From: CAYMQB01 sp964392665
GTDB taxonomy: Bacteria; Hydrothermota; E44-bin80
Assembly (NCBI GenBank): GCA_964392665.1
Contig: CAYMQB010000050.1
Span: forward strand, 1 to 17,410
DNA length: 17,410 nucleotides
Direction: 5' to 3'
Shown: piece by piece, positions 12,417-17,410 of the stretch
Position numbering within the stretch: position 1 is the first letter of the stretch
Layout of the letters: each line of letters starts with the position of its first letter
The notes under the pieces: generated by a model
The model's input: only the letters and a program-made list of their open reading frames with translations
Database searches by the model: none
What the model was told of the DNA's origin: nothing
Position numbers and translations under genes: made by a program

Positions 12417-15318
12417 TCCTTTCGATAACTTCTCTGTAAAGACTCAGTGCATCCTGCGTTTTCCCCGTCTTTAAAGCAACCCCTGCAGCCGCAAAAATTG
12501 CCTTTGTGACAAAAGGAGAATCAGGTAGATTGTATTTAACTTTTAAGAAGGTTTTTAAAGCTTCCTTAACCTTCCCCTGTTTCTCCAAAATCATTCCTTT
12601 CATATAGTATGCTTCGGAAATAACACCGCTTTCCCCTGTTTTGACCGCTTCTTCATATAATGAAAGTGCTTCATCGAGTTTATGGTCTTGATACATTATA
12701 CTGCCAAGGTACAGCAGAGCCTTCCCTTTCCATTTTCCGCTGCTATTATCCACGATGGTTTTGAAAGCTTCCACAGCCTTTTCTTTATAATTCAGTTTAA
12801 GATAAACTTCCCCTCTAATCATTGCTATCTCGAAATCTTCATCCGTTTTTAGCCCTTTGTGTTTTTCCAGAAATTTTAAACTTTCAGAGTATTTTTTCTG
12901 CTCAAAAAGGATTCTACCAAGAAAAAGTGCTGCCTGTGATGCGCTCCTACTATCGGGAAACGCTTCAAGCATTTTTCTTAACCTATCCTCTGCCGTTTCG
13001 TTTTTCCCGAGCGAATTCAAGCATTTTGCCTCATAGTACATTGCCTTTGGTTTTAGTCGGCTGTTCATTACATTTGAATATTCCCTTTCGGCATCTTCCA
13101 TTTTTCCGGCGTAGTAGTACATATCGGCTTTCAGCATTTTAAGTTTTTCACTCAAGTATGTCCCTTTGAATCTTTCAATGTATGTGTTGACAAACTCAGC
13201 TGCTCTTTTTTCTCCATCCTTTCTCCGAACACTTTTCATTATACCATTTATTGGAATAAAGGCGAAAGTATCGACAGGCAGATTTAGCATATCAATAACC
13301 TTCTGATAGGAAATCTGTGCATTTTCAAACTCCTCATTATCGAAGAAATTATCACCGGAAATCAAGTAGCTTTTCATAACATATTCACTTCCCGGGTATA
13401 ACTTTCGCATTTTCTTCATAATATCGGATGAAACTTTATAGTCCTTCAATTCCCTCGAAACCTCGCCTTTCTTGAAATATGCATCATCTGCAAGGTCACC
13501 CAATGGGAAATCCTTTATAAGAGCATCATAACTCTCGATTGCATCTTTGTACCTCTTTACCCTCGTATAAGTATTTCCAAGTTTCAGCAAGCCAATTTCT
13601 CTAATAAGTTTCTCTTTCGATGCCTTCCTGTAATTTGTAATAGCCTCGTTAAATTTGCCAGCATTATACGCCGCATTTCCAAGGGTCAGCCAATCTTCTT
13701 TTTCGCCTTTAAGTGATTTCACCTTTTTGAGGATTGTATATGCCTCCTTGTCTCTTCCCAACTTCGAAAGCGCCCATCCTTCACCCATTAGAGCAAGTTT
13801 TGCTTCTTTGGTTTCAGGAAATTGCTGCTCAACACTTCTATAACGAGCAAGTGCATCTTTCCATTTTTCCTGCTTATAAGCACTCTCCGCAAAAAGAAGC
13901 ATTGCCTGTTTTCGATTCTCTCCGTCCGGATAGTTTGTGAGATATACATTGTAATATTCTTCGGCATCCCTGTAATTTTTTATTTGGTACAAAGAGGATG
14001 CGAGTCTGTATATTGCATCCTTCCTCACGCCATCCGTTTCTTCCGAAACAATCTTTTCAAAAATCCGAATAGCCTCTTCGTATCGCTCCAGTGCGAAAAG
14101 GCTGTTGCCTTTGAGCAAAAGTGCTTTCCATTTTCTATCGGTGTTTTCCAATGAAGAAACATAATTATCGGCTTTTTCTATCTGCTTCGATTCATACCCG
14201 ATTCTTGCTAATTCATAGATTGCATCGTTTCTTAAGTCGCCCGCTGTACCCATAGAAGCAAGTTCTTGGAATCGCCCAACGGCTTTTTTCTTGTTACCCT
14301 GTCTCTCAAGTGCTATTGCAGACCAGTAGTAAGAAGGAAAATACAGTTTACTCTTCTCATCAACCGATCCAAAGTAATTAATAGCGTTAGCATAATCTCT
14401 TTTCTCAAAATAAGTCCAGGCAATGTAATAGAGCGCAGGATTTTTATATTGCGAGTACGGGAAGTTCTTTACGAGCTGACTGAATGCCTTTACAGCAAGA
14501 GCAGATTTACCTTTCTTCCTGAATACTCTACCGGTCAGCAGTAAGGATCTATCATACAATTTTCCATTTGGTTGTACTTTTCTATAGTTGTCAAAAACAG
14601 TGAGTGCTTCGTCAAATTCACCATTATCTGCTTTCATTTCACCGATCGTTAGATAAGCATCTTCTGTCAAATTGCTTTTTGGGAAACTATCGATAAGCGT
14701 TCTGTAAAACCTTTCGGCTTCATCATAGTTTTTCTCATCGCGGAAACTGGACCCAAGAGAAAATAGTGCATAATCGTAGAATTTTCCACCAGGATATTTT
14801 TCTAAGCAGAGTTTGTAGTAGTACTGCGCCTTTTTATATTCTTTTTTCCTGTAATATGTTTCTCCCAGCCAGAATAATGCGTCCTCTGCTTTCTCATTTT
14901 GCGGATATGTCTTTAAAAACTCAACAAATGTTTTTTCTGCACTGCCGTAATTCTCAAGTTTTAGATAAATCTCCCCGATTCTTTCCCTGGCAAAAAGAGT
15001 ATATATCTCTAAGGGAAAATCCCTAATGTATTTCTTAAAATGATTATAAGACCCATTATATTTCCCGTTCAGAAATAGACAATCATAAGCAAGATAATAT
15101 GCTTCGGCAGCATCGGGAGAATCGGAGTTCTGCGTCGCAAAATCAATAAATTCATCGTAGGCAATCTCATAAAGACCTTCATTCATCAATTTCTTCGCCA
15201 ATGTAATGTCGGACCTTTCACCTGCAAGAGCCAAATTTGCTAAACTCAAAGAAAAAACCAACAAAATATAAGCTGCGTATAAAAATCTTCGCCTATCCCA
15301 ATACACAGATATGCTCAT
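12358..15318 (-). CDS. Large exported tetratricopeptide-repeat protein
   Basis: 986 aa. A signal peptide (~10-32, RRFLYAAYILLVFSLSLANLALA) sends it across the inner membrane. The rest is an almost continuous array of TPR and Sel1/YbgF-like helix pairs of about 34-37 residues (for example FVEFLKTYPQNEKAEDALFW, YYKLCLEKYPGGKFYDYALF, RTLIDSFPKSNLTEDAYLT). The recurring pattern of A/L/Y at TPR positions and F/YP between units matches periplasmic TPR proteins of the CpoB/YbgF and BamD kind, but this one is far longer. It probably scaffolds envelope proteins. Its 3' end overlaps the barrel gene by 59 bases, so the two are probably made together. The start at 15318 is the first ATG that gives a full signal peptide; upstream is only a weak GGGAAAAG. 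Confidence 0.9.
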   Translation of the reverse strand: MSISVYWDRRRFLYAAYILLVFSLSLANLALAGERSDITLAKKLMNEGLYEIAYDEFIDFATQNSDSPDAAEAYYLAYDCLFLNGKYNGSYNHFKKYIRDFPLEIYTLFARERIGEIYLKLENYGSAEKTFVEFLKTYPQNEKAEDALFWLGETYYRKKEYKKAQYYYKLCLEKYPGGKFYDYALFSLGSSFRDEKNYDEAERFYRTLIDSFPKSNLTEDAYLTIGEMKADNGEFDEALTVFDNYRKVQPNGKLYDRSLLLTGRVFRKKGKSALAVKAFSQLVKNFPYSQYKNPALYYIAWTYFEKRDYANAINYFGSVDEKSKLYFPSYYWSAIALERQGNKKKAVGRFQELASMGTAGDLRNDAIYELARIGYESKQIEKADNYVSSLENTDRKWKALLLKGNSLFALERYEEAIRIFEKIVSEETDGVRKDAIYRLASSLYQIKNYRDAEEYYNVYLTNYPDGENRKQAMLLFAESAYKQEKWKDALARYRSVEQQFPETKEAKLALMGEGWALSKLGRDKEAYTILKKVKSLKGEKEDWLTLGNAAYNAGKFNEAITNYRKASKEKLIREIGLLKLGNTYTRVKRYKDAIESYDALIKDFPLGDLADDAYFKKGEVSRELKDYKVSSDIMKKMRKLYPGSEYVMKSYLISGDNFFDNEEFENAQISYQKVIDMLNLPVDTFAFIPINGIMKSVRRKDGEKRAAEFVNTYIERFKGTYLSEKLKMLKADMYYYAGKMEDAEREYSNVMNSRLKPKAMYYEAKCLNSLGKNETAEDRLRKMLEAFPDSRSASQAALFLGRILFEQKKYSESLKFLEKHKGLKTDEDFEIAMIRGEVYLKLNYKEKAVEAFKTIVDNSSGKWKGKALLYLGSIMYQDHKLDEALSLYEEAVKTGESGVISEAYYMKGMILEKQGKVKEALKTFLKVKYNLPDSPFVTKAIFAAAGVALKTGKTQDALSLYREVIERNDDKTLTIQAKDRLKVINP

Positions 15319-15337
15319 TCTTTTCCCGTTTCTCTCT

Positions 15338-15367
15338 TTTTTAGGTCTGTCATTGCGAGTGTGTCAA
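15338..15367 (-). promoter_or_regulatory. Weak candidate promoter for the TPR-barrel pair
   Basis: TTGACA (15367-15362) with an 18-bp spacer and TAAAAA (15343-15338). The -35 lies in an inserted hairpin-type repeat and the spacer in the GTCATTGCGAG repeat, so the promoter would be entirely repeat-derived. The -10 is poor. Confidence 0.3.
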
Positions 15368-15422
15368 GTCCCCTCTAAAAAGAGGGGATTTAGGGGTGTG
15401 TTCCCGCCGAAACAATCTCATA
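15349..15422. repeat. GTCATTGCGAG...GCCGAAxCAATCTCATA repeat interrupted by a hairpin element
   Basis: The outer halves GTCATTGCGAG (15349-15359) and GCCGAAACAATCTCATA (15406-15422) match those at 17131-17141 and 17160-17176, but are separated here by 46 bases instead of 18. The extra sequence is the CCCCTCT AAAA AGAGGGG hairpin element (stem 15370-15376/15381-15387), also found at 303-320. This looks like one repeat nested in another. Confidence 0.7.
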
Positions 15423-15469
15423 TTCGTCTTTCATGTTTCATGTCTTCGGTTTCATGTCTTAGGTTTTTC

Positions 15470-15506
15470 ACTCTCCGTTTCCCCGACACTCCGACACTCC
15501 GTTTCA
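15470..15506. repeat. Short 8-bp-period repeat (CGACACTC units)
   Basis: Successive units such as CGACACTC and CGTTTCAC with a period near 8 bp, the same type as the longer block at 17284-17410. Confidence 0.6.
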
Positions 15507-15515
15507 CTATTCTTT

Positions 15516-15851
15516 TCAAATCCCCATTCCCTGTAATTTCTTAAGAACTTCTATGTTCTCTATTGCTTCCTTGTTGTCAGGCTCATATTCAAGCACCTTG
15601 TTGAACTCTGATATTGCTCTGAGTATCCAAGCTTCTTCATCCATTCTATCCTCATACAATTCATCCTTAACAATGTCAGAACGCGCAACTCTCATACAGG
15701 CAAGACCGAGATTGAAATGTGCCGCTGTATCCTTGTCATTTTCCTTAACAACTTCCTCAAATGCATCAATTGCATCTTTAAGATTGCCAGCTTCTAAATA
15801 TTCTACACCTTGCTTGAATTTTTCTTCCAATTTTTTATTGTTTTCCTCCAT
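15516..15851 (-). CDS. Small cytosolic TPR protein
   Basis: 111 aa with no signal peptide. Residues ~9-57 hold a first TPR pair (FKQGVEYLEAGNLKDAIDAFEEVVKEN and DTAAHFNLGLACMRVAR), a polar insertion (~58-73, SDIVKDELYEDRMDEE) and a second TPR-like unit (~74-105, AWILRAISEFNKVLEYEPDNKEAIENI). It is probably a protein-binding adaptor; no partner can be named. The ATG at 15851 has AAGGAG six bases upstream and a near-perfect promoter about 35 bp away, so it is well expressed on its own. A 197-bp repeat-filled gap separates it from the large TPR gene, so co-transcription is uncertain. Confidence 0.87.
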   Translation of the reverse strand: MEENNKKLEEKFKQGVEYLEAGNLKDAIDAFEEVVKENDKDTAAHFNLGLACMRVARSDIVKDELYEDRMDEEAWILRAISEFNKVLEYEPDNKEAIENIEVLKKLQGMGI

Positions 15852-15885
15852 CCTTTGCTCCTTTCTATTCCGTTATATGCTTTTT

Positions 15886-15914
15886 ATTATAAACAAAATA
15901 AGTTATAATGTCAA
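15886..15914 (-). promoter_or_regulatory. Consensus sigma70 promoter for the small TPR gene
   Basis: TTGACA (15914-15909), 17-bp spacer, TATAAT (15891-15886), both hexamers matching consensus exactly. It is preceded by TTTTC as at the other two promoters. The expected start is near 15879, giving a leader of about 28 nt containing AAGGAG. Confidence 0.85.
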
Positions 15915-16050
15915 GAAAATTCAAAAGATCATCGGGTGCAGGTGCAGATATAATAAAAACCGAGATTCTTAATTTCGCAAGATTTGATTTAGCATGACAA
16001 TCAGGTGTCATTCCTAATTTTCATCAGGACAGGTCTGAGTTAAGTAATAT

Positions 16051-16130
16051 TTATTAATCCTGGAAGAATCTAAACACCGAGATTCTTCGGAAGAGAAAAA
16101 CTACTGTTTTCTCAGAATGACAAAGACAGA
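16051..16130. repeat. Degenerate TGTCATTCTGAG...GAAGAATCTC repeat over the HAD 3' end
   Basis: Minus strand: TTTGTCATTCTGAG near 16122-16109, then CCGAAGAATCTCGG near 16092-16076 after an interrupting stretch. This belongs to a common bacterial repeat type. A second decayed copy (CGAGATTCTTAATTTCG) lies near 15961-15979. The remaining 15852-16050 gap shows nothing else apart from the small-TPR promoter. The HAD stop codon lies inside this repeat. Confidence 0.6.
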
Positions 16131-16819
16131 AGTTCGGTAAGTGCGTGTATTTCAAAATCAGGTTTAATTTCATCCTGAACAGGTTCTTTTCCATCCCTGT
16201 TAAACCAGCAGGCTTTCATTCCACTTCGTTTTGCACCCAGGATGTCCGTATCAATAGAATCTCCCACAAAAAGACAATCCTGTGTTCTACTGTCGAGTAC
16301 TTCAGCTGCCTTTCTAAAAATCCCCTCATCAGGTTTTCTTATACCAATTTCCTCTGATAATAGAATTACCTGAAAAAGTTCTTCCATTTGCAGTGCCTTG
16401 AGTTTGTTGTACTGAATATCCGGAAATCCATTGGATATTACACCGAGAGAAAACTCTTTGCTGAGTTTTTCAACTACCTGTTTCGCATCTTTGACTGAAG
16501 CACTTACAACAGGATATGCTTCAATATATAATTCTGTGATTTCGTTATTAAATCCTGTGTCCAATCCCAACTCTTCAAGAAACCACTTGCTTCTCTTGTT
16601 GCGCACATCTAATCCTTTTACACCTTTGTTGAATGCATCCAATCCTTTTCTATCTGCCTTACGAAAAGCCTCGATTATTCTTTTCTCTTTTATGCCATAG
16701 AAAAGCTCCGGCAGTTTCTTAATAACTCCTTTAATGACCTCACCAATCGCTTTTTTCCTATCAAAAAGCGTATCATCTATATCGAAAATAATTGCCTTTA
16801 TATCGCCGTTCTTAACCAT
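16112..16819 (-). CDS. HAD-superfamily hydrolase
   Basis: 235 aa from the ATG at 16819-16817 (a TTG lies one codon upstream). All HAD motifs are present: motif I FDIDDTLFD with nucleophile and acid Asp (~13 and ~15), motif II VISNG, motif III lysine in IRKPDEGIF, and motif IV FVGDSIDTDILGAKRSGM. The helical cap between motifs I and II and the overall length fit the YjjG/REG-2-like class of small phosphatases (nucleotidase-like). The substrate cannot be deduced. There is no Shine-Dalgarno, and the -10 box ends 6 bases before the ATG, so the transcript is probably leaderless. The last residues (LSLSF) and the TGA come from a TGTCATTCTGAG repeat, so the original C-terminus may have been slightly altered. 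There is no functional link to neighbouring genes. Confidence 0.9.
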   Translation of the reverse strand: MVKNGDIKAIIFDIDDTLFDRKKAIGEVIKGVIKKLPELFYGIKEKRIIEAFRKADRKGLDAFNKGVKGLDVRNKRSKWFLEELGLDTGFNNEITELYIEAYPVVSASVKDAKQVVEKLSKEFSLGVISNGFPDIQYNKLKALQMEELFQVILLSEEIGIRKPDEGIFRKAAEVLDSRTQDCLFVGDSIDTDILGAKRSGMKACWFNRDGKEPVQDEIKPDFEIHALTELLSLSF

Positions 16820-16825
16820 CAATGC

Positions 16826-16854
16826 AATATAAGAAAAAGTTTCCCAACTGTCAA
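16826..16854 (-). promoter_or_regulatory. Sigma70 promoter for the HAD gene, implying a leaderless mRNA
   Basis: TTGACA (16854-16849), 17-bp spacer, TATATT (16831-16826). The A of the ATG is the seventh base after the -10, where transcription normally starts. The TTTTTTC before the -35 is also the T-run following the hairpin at 16861-16885. Confidence 0.78.
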
Positions 16855-16885
16855 GAAAAAAGGGGCAGGTGTAAAACCTGCCCCT
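16855..16885 (-). terminator. Hairpin with T-run just upstream of the HAD promoter
   Basis: Perfect 10-bp stem AGGGGCAGGT/ACCTGCCCCT (16861-16870/16876-16885) with a 5-nt loop, followed on the minus strand by TTTTTT. It has the form of an intrinsic terminator and would insulate the HAD promoter from transcription entering from the right. It may have arisen from a REP-type element. Confidence 0.6.
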
Positions 16886-16965
16886 GCATTTTCTCGCAGG
16901 CTGACCCTTCGACGGAGTTTACCCTCGAGTGAAACGAAGGTCTCAGGACATGAGCCTGCTGCTAC
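16861..16965. repeat. Composite palindromic REP-like element
   Basis: Besides the terminal 10-bp hairpin, it contains a nested cruciform: outer stem GCAGGCT/AGCCTGC (16896-16902/16953-16959) and inner stem CCTTCG/CGAAGG (16906-16911/16935-16940). The minus-strand end is GGTAGC, so GTAG (16965-16962) precedes the stem as in the other REP elements here. The open frame across it (to 17010) is a repeat translation, not a gene. Confidence 0.65.
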
Positions 16966-16971
16966 CAGTGT

Positions 16972-17260
16972 GTTATTTTCCCAACTTCCAATTTCGTAAT
17001 TTCGATACAAAATTCACCACAGAGACACAGAGAACGCAGAGAAAACATTTGTTTTAAGGTTCAAACCAATTAAACTAATCAGCCTATCGTTAGATCGTTT
17101 GCATCGTTTAGAACGTTCATATTGCCGTATGTCATTGCGAGTGTTTTTTCTTAATTTCTGCCGAAGCAATCTCATATTGTATAGCATTAAGGTTTTAACT
17201 AATTCAACCAATTAAACATCTTGTTTTTCGCCTTTCAGGTGTCAGGTGCTAGCTCTTATG
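16972..17260. repeat. Gene-free right flank: dispersed repeats
   Basis: No credible gene. In order: an AATTTCG-type repeat (16972-17007), the CACCACAGAGACACAGAG block (about 17023-17041), the AT-rich block shared with the left end of the window, the GTCATTGCGAG...GCCGAAGCAATCTCATA repeat (17131-17176), and a second copy of the CATCTTGTTTTTCGC block (about 17188-17236). Confidence 0.7.
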
Positions 17261-17283
17261 TCTGCTGTCTTCTGATTCTGCCG

Positions 17284-17410
17284 TTCCCCGACACTCCGTT
17301 TCACCGACACTCCGATACGCTCATCACTCCTCTCTCTTTCCTCTTCTGCCGTTCTCCGATACACCGATACTCCGTCACTCCGATACACTGTTTCACTCTT
17401 ACCTCACCAC
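17284..17410. repeat. Degenerate 8-bp-period tandem repeat
   Basis: On the minus strand, units of the form CGGAGTGT, CGGTGTAT, CGGAGTAT, CGGAGTGA and CGGTGAAA follow each other at 8-bp spacing, interrupted by a purine-rich stretch (AGAAGAGGAAAGAGAGAGG). The block runs off the end of the window. A short piece of the same repeat is at 15470-15506. Confidence 0.65.

Noticed and set aside
15370..15387. Intrinsic terminator before the TPR gene
   Set aside because: The 7-bp hairpin is not followed by a T-run on either strand, and the same hairpin is part of a dispersed element.
15553..15972. 139-codon plus-strand ORF opposite the small TPR gene
   Set aside because: Antisense shadow of a well-supported TPR gene, and it crosses that gene's consensus promoter.
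16819..17010. 63-codon minus-strand ORF upstream of the HAD gene
   Set aside because: It reads through an AATTTCG repeat and the palindromic element at 16861-16965; it has no family signature and overlaps the HAD promoter.
17014..17211. 65-codon minus-strand ORF at the right end
   Set aside because: It is composed of three dispersed repeats and shows no protein-like pattern.

Overview
The window is a densely packed stretch of an uncultured diderm bacterium. An ExbB/ExbD/TonB set, a TonB-receptor-like outer-membrane barrel and signal peptides imply an outer membrane. Every gene I can support lies on the minus strand, so transcription runs from the right end to the left. Intergenic DNA is moderately AT-rich and crowded with dispersed repeats of kinds seen in candidate-phylum genomes (WOR-3/Stahlbacteria, TA06 or Hydrothermae-like). 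That taxonomic guess is inference only. The run of nine G at the left edge looks like a contig-end or sequencing artefact.

Layout in transcription order. (1) 17410-16820: no gene; several repeat families. (2) 16819-16112: HAD hydrolase, probably leaderless. (3) 15851-15516: small TPR protein behind a near-consensus sigma70 promoter. (4) 15318-10845: a 986-aa exported TPR protein overlapping a 523-aa plug-less TonB-receptor-like barrel. (5) 10713-8226: a 19-codon ORF coupled to exbB, then exbB, exbD and tonB; a four-helix-bundle (S23/IVS-type) gene with inverted-repeat flanks interrupts the exbD-tonB interval. (6) 8217-7462: a REP-associated tyrosine transposase (RAYT) flanked by two 64-bp REP doublets and carrying a third inside its own coding sequence. 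(7) 7439-345: a strong promoter followed by eight tightly packed membrane-protein genes, which are two successive copies of one four-gene cassette (A-B-C-D, A-B-C-D). (8) 344-1: repeats.

The cassette is the best candidate for an undescribed system. A is an exported FnIII protein with a conserved cytosolic domain between two membrane helices (I think DUF6754, from memory). B is a polytopic membrane protein. C is an extracytoplasmic domain anchored by a helix at each end. D is a polytopic protein ending in a nearly invariant motif containing GASFGYTVMARISLLIGR. Order and short spacings match in both copies, and each gene has diverged from its paralogue while keeping family motifs. This suggests a membrane complex built from two sets of paralogous subunits. 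Its function is unknown.

A second theme is repeat activity. A GTAG-ended double-hairpin element sits between B2 and C2, flanked by a 37-bp direct repeat that preserves the B2 stop codon and the C2 ribosome-binding region. Several genes (HAD, D2, the RAYT, tonB) end inside or next to repeats.
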